Assembly (NCBI RefSeq): GCF_002960625.1
Contig: NZ_POJH01000031.1
Coordinates: 106,498-170,497, forward strand
Source of the DNA: Streptococcus suis
GTDB lineage: Bacteria > Bacillota > Bacilli > Lactobacillales > Streptococcaceae
DNA: 64,000 nucleotides
Direction: 5' to 3'
Made by a program: the position numbers and the translations under genes. Below, in pieces: positions 18,237 to 28,629 of the stretch (positions within the stretch are counted from its first letter, which is position 1; every line of letters starts with the position of its first letter). The notes beneath the pieces are model-generated. The model saw only the letters and a list, made by a program, of their open reading frames with translations, had not been told where the DNA came from and did no database searches.

Positions 18237-19235
18237 TTAGGCCTCCTCTTCAAAATAGAATGTTTCGTGACAAGTACAACGCACAAAGTGGTTTGGTCCT
18301 ACTTCATGCATACCTGGATTTTCCTCGTGAGCACTTGCTTCAATCCAAGGAATACGTGGTGCAAAACGGCAACCTTGACGCAACATTTTGGTAATCGGTG
18401 GTACGATACCTTCGATAACGTGAAGATCCCCACCTTCGCCACCTGATTGCGGATTTGACTTCAAGAGCGAACGTGTATATGGATGTTTTGGATTGGTAAA
18501 GAGTTCCTCAACAGGAGCCACCTCAACAAACTGACCACCATACATAACGGCTACACGATCAGCCGTTTCTGCCACTACACCCAAGTCGTGGGTAATCAAA
18601 ATAATACCAGAACCTGTTTCTGCTTGAATGTCGTTCAAAAGATCCAAGATTTGGGCCTGGATGGTCACATCCAAGGCTGTCGTTGGTTCATCTGCAATAA
18701 TAATCGGAGGTTTACATGATAGAGCCATGGCAATAATGATACGCTGACGCATACCACCTGACAATTCATGTGGATACTGTTTAAAAGTCCGCTTAGGATT
18801 TGGAATACCAACTTGGGCAAGGAGTTCCAATACACGCTCTGTACGAGCCGCTGTATCCAAATCAGTATGATAGAGGAGTGCCTCATCAATCTGCGCACCG
18901 ATGGTCATCAAGGGATTCAAAGAAGCCAAGGGATCTTGGAAAATCATCCCAATATCATTTCCGCGTACTGTATTGTACTTAGCTTCATCCATCCCGATCA
19001 ACTCCATGTCGTTGTACTGGATACTTCCTGTTATTTTTGTGTTTAATGGATTGTGCAAGCCCATAATGGTCGTTGCCAAAGTAGATTTACCACATCCTGA
19101 TTCTCCAACGATTGCAAGAATCTCATTCTTCTGCAATGAAATATCAACGCCATCAACAGCATCAAAATAATCATCAGCAATACGGAATCCGACGTGTAAA
19201 TCTTTAATATCTAAAAGCGGTTTTTCAGTAGCCAC
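18237..19235 (-). CDS. oppD: Oligopeptide ABC transporter ATPase OppD
   Basis: OppD (332 aa) has Walker A IVGESGCGKSTLA, signature LSGGMRQRIIIAMAL, Walker B IIIADEPTTALDVT, and a C-terminal oligo_HPY region with the Cys pattern (C at GCRFAPRIP and VRCTCHE) seen in OppD proteins that carry a 4Fe-4S-like site in some relatives. The start is GTG with AAAGGAGG seven bases upstream. First gene of oppDFBC, with its own promoter and CodY-like box, separated from oppA by a repeat element. Confidence 0.93.
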   Translation of the reverse strand: MATEKPLLDIKDLHVGFRIADDYFDAVDGVDISLQKNEILAIVGESGCGKSTLATTIMGLHNPLNTKITGSIQYNDMELIGMDEAKYNTVRGNDIGMIFQDPLASLNPLMTIGAQIDEALLYHTDLDTAARTERVLELLAQVGIPNPKRTFKQYPHELSGGMRQRIIIAMALSCKPPIIIADEPTTALDVTIQAQILDLLNDIQAETGSGIILITHDLGVVAETADRVAVMYGGQFVEVAPVEELFTNPKHPYTRSLLKSNPQSGGEGGDLHVIEGIVPPITKMLRQGCRFAPRIPWIEASAHEENPGMHEVGPNHFVRCTCHETFYFEEEA

Positions 19236-19367
19236 GCTTCGTCCTCCTTTGTCTATCGGCTAATCAAGCTCAATCATTTCGAACTCTATAATATCAACAT
19301 CATCCAGTCTTTGATTAACCAATTCATATATTAAAAAGCAAATCACTCTTTTTTGTGTACTGGTTCT

Positions 19368-19396
19368 ACTATACCATAATTATCTGAAAATTCCAA
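19368..19396 (-). promoter_or_regulatory. Promoter of oppDFBC
   Basis: -35 TTGGAA (19391-19396), 17-bp spacer and extended -10 TGG-TATAGT (19368-19373) on the minus strand, about 130 bp before oppD. Confidence 0.6.
19378..19392. promoter_or_regulatory. CodY box in the oppDFBC promoter
   Basis: AATTTTCAGATAATT on the minus strand matches the CodY consensus AATTTTCWGAAAATT at 14 of 15 positions and lies between -35 and -10, where CodY binding would block RNA polymerase. CodY represses peptide uptake in lactic acid bacteria when branched-chain amino acids are plentiful. Confidence 0.75.
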
Positions 19397-19404
19397 TAGC
19401 CATC

Positions 19405-19590
19405 TGAAAAAAGGGAGTGGGAAAGAACTCGACTAGTATAAAAAGAGTTCGTCTTCCCACCCCCGCACAATTGATTAGAGCAGATTTGGAGCGTGAAACA
19501 CGAACAAATCTGCCAATCAACCACTGCGCTGAGATGTTGACACGAACTCTGAAAAGCGAGGCTGGACTTTCTGCCCAGCCTCTTTTTCAG
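19405..19590. repeat. Structured intergenic element between oppA and oppD
   Basis: The gap of 378 bp between oppA and oppD holds three consecutive hairpins. The first pairs GTGGGAA-GAACTC with GAGTTC-TTCCCAC (about 19418-19462). The second is a long interrupted stem: TTGATT, CAGATTTG and CGTG pair with CACG, CAAATCTG and AATCAA (19471-19520). The third is GAGGCTGG / CCAGCCTC followed by TTTTTC (19558-19587). The third could terminate transcription. The dense, self-complementary design looks like a dispersed miniature element; only one copy occurs in this window. Confidence 0.6.
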
Positions 19591-19613
19591 ATTCTATTGT
19601 TATCTACTACAAA

Positions 19614-21404
19614 TTATTCTGCTGCTACACCTTTGTCAGCTGTCAATTCGATATTTTCAAGTGCAATACCTTTTCCTGAAGCTGAACCGTAGTTAGAATC
19701 GTAGTTCTTCACGCGCTTGTTAAGTGCTGTGATTTCTTCAGATTCAAATGTTGGGATCGCAAATGCTTGTTCAGCAGCATATTTTTGCCATGCCTTGTAG
19801 CTTTCAAGGTTTTTCTTCTCATCAAATGATTCAACTGAGCCGATTGCATCCAACAATTTAGTGTTTTCTTCAGATACGAAACGTGACATGTTGAATGGAG
19901 CAACTTCTCCCCAAAGTCCGTTAGGGTTTGGATCGAAACCTGTTGACCATCCACCAGCATACATATCGATAGCAGGATCATTTGCTTGAATCGCATCGTA
20001 GAATGTATTTACTTCAACAGTACGACCAGTGTACAATTCAACATTCAAGCCAACTTCTTTCCACCAAGCAATGTATTGTTGTACGAGGGCTTCGTTAGCT
20101 TCTGTACGTTTACGAGCTGCGAAAGTGATCTTGAATTCTTTACCGTCTTTGCCTTCACGGATACCGTCGCCGTTTGTATCTTTGTAGCCAGCTTCATCCA
20201 AGAGTTTTTTAGCTTTTTCTGGATCGTAGGTATAACCTGCTAATTCAGAATCATGAAGATCGCCAAAGAATGAGATAATCAATGATTTTGCTGGGTGGTA
20301 CAAACCGTTGTACAATTTCTCACCAGCTGTCTTGGTATCAATTGCATAGGCAATCGCTTGACGAAGTTTCACATCGTTCATCTTAGCGTTTTCGTCCATA
20401 ACGTTTTTGCCCGCTGCTTCATCAAATTTACCAAGGTTGAATGAAATATATTCGTAAGCTGAGTTAAGTGAACCAACGATGTTCAAGTTAGACAAGTCTT
20501 TGTATGAATCCAATTGGTCAACTGGCATTTCAGCGATATCGTAGTTACCAGCCTTCATCTCAGAAACGATTGTATCAGGTGATACGATATCGATCTTCAA
20601 TGAGCTTGTTTTTGGAGTTGTTCCCTTGAAGAAGTGTTCGTTTGGAACGTAAGTGATAGACTCACCGTTAACGATTTCTTTAATCTTCCATGGACCCATA
20701 CCTACAAGTTTAGCAGTACGTGAGTACTCGCTCTTTTCCCAATCAGCCACAGGAATATCTTTATAGATGTGTTCTGGCTGGATATAGGCAGGTACATCAC
20801 CACCAGCATACATCATAGAAGGTGACATTTCTTTCACAGTCAATTCTACTGTGTAGTCGTCAACTTTCTTGATACCAGAAATATCAGATGCTGTTCCAGC
20901 CACAAATTCTTCCATACCAACGATGTTCAAGAATTTATCATCAAAACGCACACCTGTATAGTCTTTGCTTGCCAATGACTTGATTGTGAAGATGTAATCA
21001 TTGATTGTGAATGGCTGACCATCAGACCACTTGTAGTCTTTGCCTGTCAAGCTAACAGTGATTTTTTTGTTTTCGATATCAAATTCAGCCTTAGCAAGAC
21101 CTGAATCGTCCAATTTACGATTTCCATCATAACCGAACATTGAGATATCGACCATTCCACCAAAAGTTGAGTCTGTGTTATTCTCAGTCAATTCATCAAT
21201 CAAAAGACCTGATGAGGTTGTTGGCGACACCCAAGCGTATTTCAACTGTGCATCAGCCACAGCAGTTCCGTCTTGTTTCACTTCTGACGGGAATGACAAG
21301 TTTTGTTCTGTTGAGCTTGATGATTTAGAACCACAAGCAGCAAGTACAGATGCAGAAAGAAGAGTCACACCTGCAAGTGCAAAGAGTTTTGTTGTCTTTT
21401 TCAT
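19614..21404 (-). CDS. oppA: Oligopeptide-binding lipoprotein OppA
   Basis: OppA (596 aa) is the extracellular solute-binding lipoprotein (SBP_bac_5 family) that captures oligopeptides for OppBCDF. The signal peptide ends in lipobox LAACG (Cys about 23). The DGQPFTINDYIFTIKSL and QAIAYAIDTKT segments are family features. The start is ATG 21404 with AGAGG upstream; the longer open frame lacks a ribosome site. Encoded upstream of oppDFBC and separated from it, so binding protein can be made in excess. Streptococcal OppA-like proteins can also deliver signalling peptides; that is not provable here. Confidence 0.93.
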   Translation of the reverse strand: MKKTTKLFALAGVTLLSASVLAACGSKSSSSTEQNLSFPSEVKQDGTAVADAQLKYAWVSPTTSSGLLIDELTENNTDSTFGGMVDISMFGYDGNRKLDDSGLAKAEFDIENKKITVSLTGKDYKWSDGQPFTINDYIFTIKSLASKDYTGVRFDDKFLNIVGMEEFVAGTASDISGIKKVDDYTVELTVKEMSPSMMYAGGDVPAYIQPEHIYKDIPVADWEKSEYSRTAKLVGMGPWKIKEIVNGESITYVPNEHFFKGTTPKTSSLKIDIVSPDTIVSEMKAGNYDIAEMPVDQLDSYKDLSNLNIVGSLNSAYEYISFNLGKFDEAAGKNVMDENAKMNDVKLRQAIAYAIDTKTAGEKLYNGLYHPAKSLIISFFGDLHDSELAGYTYDPEKAKKLLDEAGYKDTNGDGIREGKDGKEFKITFAARKRTEANEALVQQYIAWWKEVGLNVELYTGRTVEVNTFYDAIQANDPAIDMYAGGWSTGFDPNPNGLWGEVAPFNMSRFVSEENTKLLDAIGSVESFDEKKNLESYKAWQKYAAEQAFAIPTFESEEITALNKRVKNYDSNYGSASGKGIALENIELTADKGVAAE

Positions 21405-21459
21405 AAAACACCTCTGTTTTCTTTTTGTTTGACACATAATTGTATGTCTTATAAAATTC

Positions 21460-21506
21460 ATTATATCATAATTTTTTCTTAAATAAAGTCTTTTTGTCAG
21501 AAAATT
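21460..21506 (-). promoter_or_regulatory. oppA promoter with CodY-like box
   Basis: Extended -10 TGA-TATAAT on the minus strand (21460-21468) lacks a clear -35. Just upstream of the -35 region, 21492-21506 matches the CodY consensus at 12 of 15 positions (core TTTTGTCAGAAAATT read on the plus strand). Confidence 0.5.
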
Positions 21507-21578
21507 TTGTAAAAACATAAATTTTCGTTATTTTCTATTATTTTTCACGTTTTTTCCTTATTTTTCTTACAAACCATG

Positions 21579-21587
21579 TGATATAAT
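21579..21587 (+). promoter_or_regulatory. Extended -10 promoter of dacA
   Basis: TGA-TATAAT at 21579-21587, 28 bp upstream of the chosen dacA ATG. The -35 region is T-rich and poor. Confidence 0.6.
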
Positions 21588-21615
21588 GGAAGAAATGACA
21601 GACAAAGGAATGTTT

Positions 21616-22857
21616 ATGCGTAAGTTAATACTTCTATTATTGGCAACCTTTAGTTTTCTTATCGGAGACCCCGCTGTCCTAGCGGACGATTTCTCGGTAG
21701 CAGCTAAACATGCTATCGCGATTGAGGTTGATTCAGGAAAAATCCTTTTTCAACAAGATGCTGAAACCAAAGCCAGTGTCGCCTCCATCAGTAAGCTCTT
21801 AAGTGTCTACATGGTCTACGAAGCCTTGGAAAAAGGCGAAATCAACTTGGATACCATGGTGGACATTTCAGACTACTCCTATAGCTTGACTGCCAATATC
21901 GAACTCAGTAACGTCAATTTGGATGAGCGCACTTATTCTGTCCGTGATCTATTGAATGCCTCTCTCATCACTTCATCCAACAGCGCCATCATTGCTCTGG
22001 CTGAAAAAATAGCGGGTAGCGAAGCCGCTTTTGTAGATCGAATGAAGGCAAAAGTTCAGGAATGGGGCATTACAGATGCTAAAATCGTTAACGTTTCTGG
22101 ATTGGATAATGCTGATTTAGGAGGTAATATCTATCCTGGTTCCAGTCCTGAAGATGCCAATCACTTTTCAGCACTCGATATGGCTACTATTGCACGTCGG
22201 CTCATTCTTGACTATCCGCAAGTCCTAGAGATTACCTCACTCAACGCCTATGACTTTGGTGGCTATACCTACTATAGCACCAACCAAATGCTGAGTGACG
22301 GAACCCATGCTCGTGGGGGAGTGGATGGGTTGAAAACAGGGACCTCAAACTCTGCTGGTTCAGGTTTCTTGGCCACAACCCAACAAGCTGGTATGCGTAT
22401 CATTACAGTAGTCCTCAATGCCACGGACGGTTTGGCTATGCCTGATAATCGTTTTGTTGCAACCAATGATTTGATGAACTATGTCTATGCCAATTTTTCA
22501 CGGGTTGCAATTGCCGAAAAAGGAAAAACCTACAACAATAGTAAAATTAAGGTCTTTAACGGAGAAAAGGAAACCAGTCCCGTCGTTGCTGCTGCAGACC
22601 TATACATCGTTCAGCGCAACCAGGCGGAAACAGCTGCTACTGCAACCTTTATTCCAACTACAAATGAAATCGACGCACCCTTGACTGCTGGTAGCGTTGT
22701 TGGAAAACTACAATTAAAAGACCAAGACTTGATTGGAAAAGGTTATATTGGAGAGCAAGCCAGTGTGGAAATGGTCCTCCCAAATGATATGAAAAAAGCT
22801 CCTTGGCCAGTTTCCTGGTGGAATAACTTCGTTCGATATGTGAACGAGAAATTATAA
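21616..22857 (+). CDS. dacA: D-alanyl-D-alanine carboxypeptidase (PBP3/DacA)
   Basis: This 413-residue low-molecular-weight penicillin-binding protein removes the terminal D-Ala from peptidoglycan pentapeptides and so limits cross-linking. The signal peptide (to about residue 24, VLADD) is followed by the serine peptidase domain with SISK (SxxK), SSN (SxN) and GLKTGTS (KTG) motifs, a C-terminal PBP5-type domain and an amphipathic membrane-anchoring tail (WWNNFVRYVNEKL). The start is ATG 21616 with AAAGGA seven bases before it; earlier ATGs lie in or before the Shine-Dalgarno. Confidence 0.94.
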   Translation: MRKLILLLLATFSFLIGDPAVLADDFSVAAKHAIAIEVDSGKILFQQDAETKASVASISKLLSVYMVYEALEKGEINLDTMVDISDYSYSLTANIELSNVNLDERTYSVRDLLNASLITSSNSAIIALAEKIAGSEAAFVDRMKAKVQEWGITDAKIVNVSGLDNADLGGNIYPGSSPEDANHFSALDMATIARRLILDYPQVLEITSLNAYDFGGYTYYSTNQMLSDGTHARGGVDGLKTGTSNSAGSGFLATTQQAGMRIITVVLNATDGLAMPDNRFVATNDLMNYVYANFSRVAIAEKGKTYNNSKIKVFNGEKETSPVVAAADLYIVQRNQAETAATATFIPTTNEIDAPLTAGSVVGKLQLKDQDLIGKGYIGEQASVEMVLPNDMKKAPWPVSWWNNFVRYVNEKL

Positions 22858-22860
22858 TAC

Positions 22861-22900
22861 AAAAATACTATGCCAGATAAGCACTCGGCATAGTATTTTT
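22861..22900 (+). terminator. Terminator of dacA
   Basis: Perfect 14-bp stem (AAAAATACTATGCC / GGCATAGTATTTTT, 12-nt loop), nested T-run, three bases after the stop. Also effective on the opposite strand. Confidence 0.9.
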
Positions 22901-22904
22901 ATGT

Positions 22905-23934
22905 TATAGGCTTGTAGAGTTCCTGCAGGGAGCAACATCAGTGAGGTAATCTAATCTCCCAGACTAGTTTGCTAAATTTACATAGTAGAGCGACTGCCAT
23001 CGCTCCTCATCTCCAACCTCGGTTGGTGAGAGCTCCTGCGGAACTCCTCACTACATATCGTTTTCTTACAGAAAACGACGAGCGTGGAAGGAATAGGATT
23101 TTTATAAGATTACAAAGAAGAGCGACTGCCGTCGCTCCTTATCTCCAACCTCGGTTGGTGAGAGTTCCTGCGGAACTCCTAGCTACATATCGTTTTCTTA
23201 CAGAAAACGACGAGCGTGGAAGGCACGGAATTGTGATAAGGTTATTAAAATTACAAAGAAGAGCGACTGCCGTCGCTCACTATTTCCAACGTCGGTTGGA
23301 GATTGAGTTGGAGGGAGTTCCTGCGGAACTCCTTATTACATATCGCTTCCTGTAAGGAAGCGACGTCAGTAGGATAATCTAGTCTCCCAGACTATGTTAT
23401 TTATAGAAAAGAGCGATTTCCATCGCTCCTTATATCCAACTTCAGTGGGGAGTTTGACGGGCTTGAACAGCTTTAAGGCTGTTTTTGTCTGAATTACAAA
23501 GAGGAGCGACTCCCGTCGCTCCCTATTTCCAACGAGCGTTGGTATTTTAATGTAGAGTAGCATTCGCTACTCCCTATCTCCCACCTCGGTTGGATAGTAA
23601 GTTGGAGAGAGTTCCTACGGAACTCCTTACTACATATCATTTTCTTGCAGAAAATGACGAGCGTGGAAGGCACGGAATTGTGATAAGGTTATTAAAATTA
23701 CAAAGAAGAGCGATTTCCAACGTCGGTTGGATAGTAAGTTGGAGAGAGTTCCTACGGAACTCCTTATTACATATCGTTTTCTTACAGAAAACGACGAGCG
23801 TGGAAGGCACGGAATTGTGATAAGGTTATTAAAATTACAAAGAAGAGCGATTTCCATCGCTCACTATTTCCAACGTCGGTTGGAGATTTTTGGGCTTTTA
23901 GCAAACTCATGTTTGCTAAATTGCCAAAAATCTA
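22905..23934. repeat. Array of modular short hairpins between dacA and sufB
   Basis: About 1 kb without a credible gene. Up to eight partial copies of a 130-150 bp unit each contain up to four small stem-loops: (1) GAGCGA/TCGCTC, (2) CCAAC-CTC-GGTTGG, (3) AGTTCC-TGC-GGAACT, (4) TCGTTTTC/GAAAACGA around TTACA, then GACGAGCGTGGAAGG. Unit starts (GAGCGA or equivalent) lie at 22988, 23120, 23261, 23411, 23504, 23555, 23708 and 23845. Stem changes are compensated between copies: hairpin 4 is TCATTTTC/GAAAATGA at 23637 and TCGCTTCC/GGAAGCGA at 23343; hairpin 1 is GAGTAG/CTACTC at 23555. A second motif (AATCTAATCTCCCAGACTA) flanks at 22949 and 23376. Confidence 0.85.
23884..23933 (-). terminator. 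Large hairpin at the sufB stop codon
   Basis: AGATTTTTGG pairs with CCAAAAATCT, enclosing a second stem TTAGCAAAC / GTTTGCTAA. The minus-strand stem begins in the sufB TAG stop. There is no clean T-run after it, so it may protect the 3' end rather than terminate. Confidence 0.55.
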
Positions 23935-25347
23935 ACCAACCGACCCCTCCATTTCATAGGCAATCAGTCTGTTGAGTTCGACTGCATATTCCATTGGGAG
24001 TTCTTTGGTGAATGGTTCGACAAAGCCCATGACAATCATCTCTGTGGCTTCGGATTCGGATAGGCCACGGCTCATGAGGTAATAGAGCTGTTCTTCTGAG
24101 ATTTTTGATACTTTGGCTTCGTGTTCCAATGCCACTTGTGAGTTGTGGATTTCATTGAATGGGATGGTATCTGATTTGGAAATATCATCCATGATAATGG
24201 TGTCACACTCAATGTGGCTGATTGACTTGGCTGAGTTTTTAGCAAAAGTCACTTGGCCACGGTAGTTGACTTCTCCACCGCCACGGGCAATGGATTTGGA
24301 TACGATAGACGATGAGGTCCGTGGTGCATTGTGGATCATCTTAGCACCGGTATCCTGTACCTGACCCTTGTTGGCAAAAGCAATGGACAACATAGTTCCA
24401 CGAGCTCCTTCGCCTTCTAGGTAAACCGCCGGGTATTTCATAGTCGTCTTAGCACCAAGGTTTCCGTCAATCCACTCGACAGTGGCATTTTTCTCCGCAC
24501 GAGCACGCTTGGTTACCAGGTTATAAACGTTGTCTGACCAGTTTTGAATAGTCGTGTAACGCATGTAGGCACCTTCGTGGGCAATGATTTCCACAATAGC
24601 TGCGTGGAGGCTGGCTGTTGAGTAAGTCGGAGCGGTACAGCCTTCTACATAGTGAACACTTGCTCCTTCATCCACGATGATGAGGGTGCGTTCAAACTGA
24701 CCTGTTCCTTCGTTGTTGATACGGAAATAGGTTTGGAGTGGAATATCCAGCTTAACACCTTTTGGTACATAGATGAAGGTCCCACCTGACCAAACCGCTG
24801 AGTTGAGGGCAGCCAGTTTATTGTCTGACGGCGGAACGAGTTTTCCAAAGTATTTTTTGAAGAGTTCTGGATGTTCCTTGAGAGCCGTGTCGGTATCTGT
24901 AAAGATAATACCGTGCTTATCGTACTCTTCCTTCATGTTGTGGTAGACCACTTCTGATTCGTACTGGGCAGAAGCTCCTGCCAGGTAAGCACGCTCAGCT
25001 TCTGGAATACCGATGCGTTCAAAGGTTTCCTTAATTTTGTCCGGTACATCATCCCAGCTACGTGCTGGCTTATCCGACGGTTTTTGATAGTAAACAATAT
25101 CATCAAAATCCAGTTCAGACAAGTCGGCTCCCCAAGTCTGCATCGGCATTTTCTTGAAGGTTTCGTAGGATTTCAAACGGAATTCCAACATCCATTCAGG
25201 CTCGCCTTTGATACGGGACATTTCACGAATAACTTCTTCGTTCAACCCCTTACCAGTCGAAGCCACCAGTTCCACGTTTTCATCATGGAATCCAAATTTG
25301 TATTCCCCAAGATCAATCGGGGTTGGTTCAATTCTTTCTTCTGACAT
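23932..25347 (-). CDS. sufB: Fe-S cluster scaffold subunit SufB
   Basis: SufB (471 aa) with SufC and SufD forms the scaffold on which Fe-S clusters are built. Family landmarks are [39 protein letters not shown], the beta-helix core, and C-terminal [38 protein letters not shown]. The start is ATG 25347 ([10 protein letters not shown]), the usual N-terminus. No Shine-Dalgarno is visible near it: the upstream 15 bases are the CTTAGTATCTTATAT sequence also found at dnaJ. Last gene of sufCDSUB, 349 bp from sufU. Confidence 0.94.
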   Translation of the reverse strand: MSEERIEPTPIDLGEYKFGFHDENVELVASTGKGLNEEVIREMSRIKGEPEWMLEFRLKSYETFKKMPMQTWGADLSELDFDDIVYYQKPSDKPARSWDDVPDKIKETFERIGIPEAERAYLAGASAQYESEVVYHNMKEEYDKHGIIFTDTDTALKEHPELFKKYFGKLVPPSDNKLAALNSAVWSGGTFIYVPKGVKLDIPLQTYFRINNEGTGQFERTLIIVDEGASVHYVEGCTAPTYSTASLHAAIVEIIAHEGAYMRYTTIQNWSDNVYNLVTKRARAEKNATVEWIDGNLGAKTTMKYPAVYLEGEGARGTMLSIAFANKGQVQDTGAKMIHNAPRTSSSIVSKSIARGGGEVNYRGQVTFAKNSAKSISHIECDTIIMDDISKSDTIPFNEIHNSQVALEHEAKVSKISEEQLYYLMSRGLSESEATEMIVMGFVEPFTKELPMEYAVELNRLIAYEMEGSVG

Positions 25348-25696
25348 AATATAAGATACTAAGCCCCTTAAGAAAGCAAATGAAAAATAGAGAATTGATT
25401 TCGTGTGCAAACACACAAGGAGATTTATCTTTTTTCAACAGCTTTTAGGGCGAGTTCAATTTCAATTCCAATCAGAAACTGAACAATCCTTTCTGTATGA
25501 TTTTCGTTTTTGTTATTTTATTGGTTTTCAGTCAGCACTGTCACTGCGTTCCAGTGCTTTCTTCAAGACACTAAACTTGGTTGGGACTAAAGTCCCTAAC
25601 CAAGTAACGCAAGGTTCTAATCAACCTTGCTAAGTGGCTTACTAACTCGCTGATTTTGGTATTATCGACCAAAATCGCTCATATCGCAGTCCCCCT
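25348..25696. repeat. Repeat-rich gap between sufU and sufB
   Basis: Contents in plus coordinates: 25349-25363 ATATAAGATACTAAG abutting the sufB ATG, identical to the dnaJ-proximal sequence; 25403-25416 hairpin GTGTG-CAAA-CACAC; 25419-25435 GGAGATTTATCTTTTTT, a conserved arm shared with the dnaJ/dnaK elements; 25528-25569 relic sufU tail; about 25574-25602 hairpin CTTGGTT-GGGACT / AGTCCC-AACCAAG; and about 25653-25677 hairpin GATTTTGGT / ACCAAAATC. Together these make the gap a composite of the same hairpin modules seen elsewhere. Confidence 0.7.
25528..25569 (-). pseudogene. Relic 3' tail of a second, diverged sufU
   Basis: Reading the minus strand gives VLKKALERSDSAD then TGA, against ALKKALERSDSAE in the intact sufU that ends 169 bp away. 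Within the matching codons the nucleotide changes are synonymous (TTG/CTG, AAG/AAA, CTG/CTA, CGC/CGT) apart from the last E/D. This pattern shows that the tail diverged while under coding selection, so it is an allelic remnant rather than a recent local copy. Confidence 0.75.
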
Positions 25697-27350
<1,654 letters not shown>

Positions 27351-28613
27351 TTATCTCTTTGTTAGTTTTTCTTCAATTACGGCAATCAGTTGGTCACGAA
27401 CTTCCTTGACAGGAATTTCGGTAATGACTGCGCCAAGGAAACCGCGAACAACCAAGCGTTCAGCAGTTGCTCGGTCCAGACCACGACTCATGAGGTAGTA
27501 CATATCTTCTGGGTCAACCTGACCGATTGAGGCTGCGTGTCCAGCTGTGACCTCATTCTCATCGATAAGGAGAATTGGGTTGGCATCGGAGCGAGCTTTA
27601 TCAGACAACATAAGAACACGGCTTTCCTGCTGAGCATCCGCGCCTTTGGCACCACGAACAATGTGTCCGATACCATTGAAGGTCAAGGTTCCGCTTTCTA
27701 AGATAACCCCATGTTGCAGGATGTGACCGACCGAATTATGACCGTAGTTGGTCACGCGGGTGTCGACACCTTGTACCTGACGACCAGATGAAAGGCCGAC
27801 TACTTTGAGGTTGGCATGACTGCCGTTTCCTTTCAATTCGCTGTCCAAATCGGCAACTACATTTCCTTCATTGAGCAGACCAATCGCCCAGTCAATCGTT
27901 GCATCGTTTCCGAGATAGCCACGGCGGTTGAGGTAGGTATCCAGGTGCTTACCAAGGCGGTCAATGGCCGCAAACTTAATTTGGCTGCCTGCAAGAGCAA
28001 TCACTTCCACAACAATATTGGCTGAAGTCGCTACTGCTCCATTACCTAGACTTTCAAAACGTTCCAGGTAATTAAATTTAGTATTTTTCCCAGCGATGAT
28101 GAGAACACGCTTGTTAAAGGCAACTGGACTAGTGCTGTCTTGGTAGAAAAGGGCCTCAACTGGCTGGTCGATTTCAACATTATCTGGTACGTAGAGGACA
28201 GCTGTTGCGTTAAAATAGGCTGTGTTGTAAGCCGCTAATTTGTGCTCATCGTAGGCTACGGCAGTACCAAGGTATTTTTCAAGCACATCTGGAATGACAT
28301 CCATAGCCGATGCGAAGTCAGTAAAGACTACACCTTTCTCTACAAGGTCAACCGGCAACTGTTCTAGAACCGTTTGGCTGCCAACTTGAACCAGCATGGG
28401 ATTGTCACCGATAGCTGTGAAATCTGGAACAGCCCCGATTTCATCATTTGTGGCTAGGCTTCCGTCACCCAGATTCCAACGGTGAAATTTGACCCGCTCG
28501 ATAACCGGCAAGTCCAGCTCTGCTATTTTGTCAAAAGCCTTAAGACGCAGGTCTGTCAACCAAGTTGGTTCTGCCTGCAAGGCTGAAAATTCTTGAATTT
28601 TATCTTTGGTCAT
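27351..28613 (-). CDS. sufD: Fe-S cluster assembly protein SufD
   Basis: SufD (420 aa) is the SufB paralogue in the SufBC2D complex. Features are LTDLRLKAFDK near the N-terminus, the central beta-helix, and C-terminal [37 protein letters not shown] place the start at ATG 28613 (MTKDKIQEF) with GGAGG five bases upstream; the frame is open for 41 codons beyond it but overlaps sufC. Confidence 0.94.
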   Translation of the reverse strand: MTKDKIQEFSALQAEPTWLTDLRLKAFDKIAELDLPVIERVKFHRWNLGDGSLATNDEIGAVPDFTAIGDNPMLVQVGSQTVLEQLPVDLVEKGVVFTDFASAMDVIPDVLEKYLGTAVAYDEHKLAAYNTAYFNATAVLYVPDNVEIDQPVEALFYQDSTSPVAFNKRVLIIAGKNTKFNYLERFESLGNGAVATSANIVVEVIALAGSQIKFAAIDRLGKHLDTYLNRRGYLGNDATIDWAIGLLNEGNVVADLDSELKGNGSHANLKVVGLSSGRQVQGVDTRVTNYGHNSVGHILQHGVILESGTLTFNGIGHIVRGAKGADAQQESRVLMLSDKARSDANPILLIDENEVTAGHAASIGQVDPEDMYYLMSRGLDRATAERLVVRGFLGAVITEIPVKEVRDQLIAVIEEKLTKR

Positions 28614-28629
28614 AGGGTCCTCCAAAGAC

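Noticed and set aside
22969..23355. A 128-codon open frame running through three hairpin-array units, giving repeated peptides
   Set aside because: Unit spacings of 132 and 141 bp are multiples of three, which keeps the frame open by chance. There is no ribosome site, other units break the frame, and the variation preserves base pairing rather than codons.
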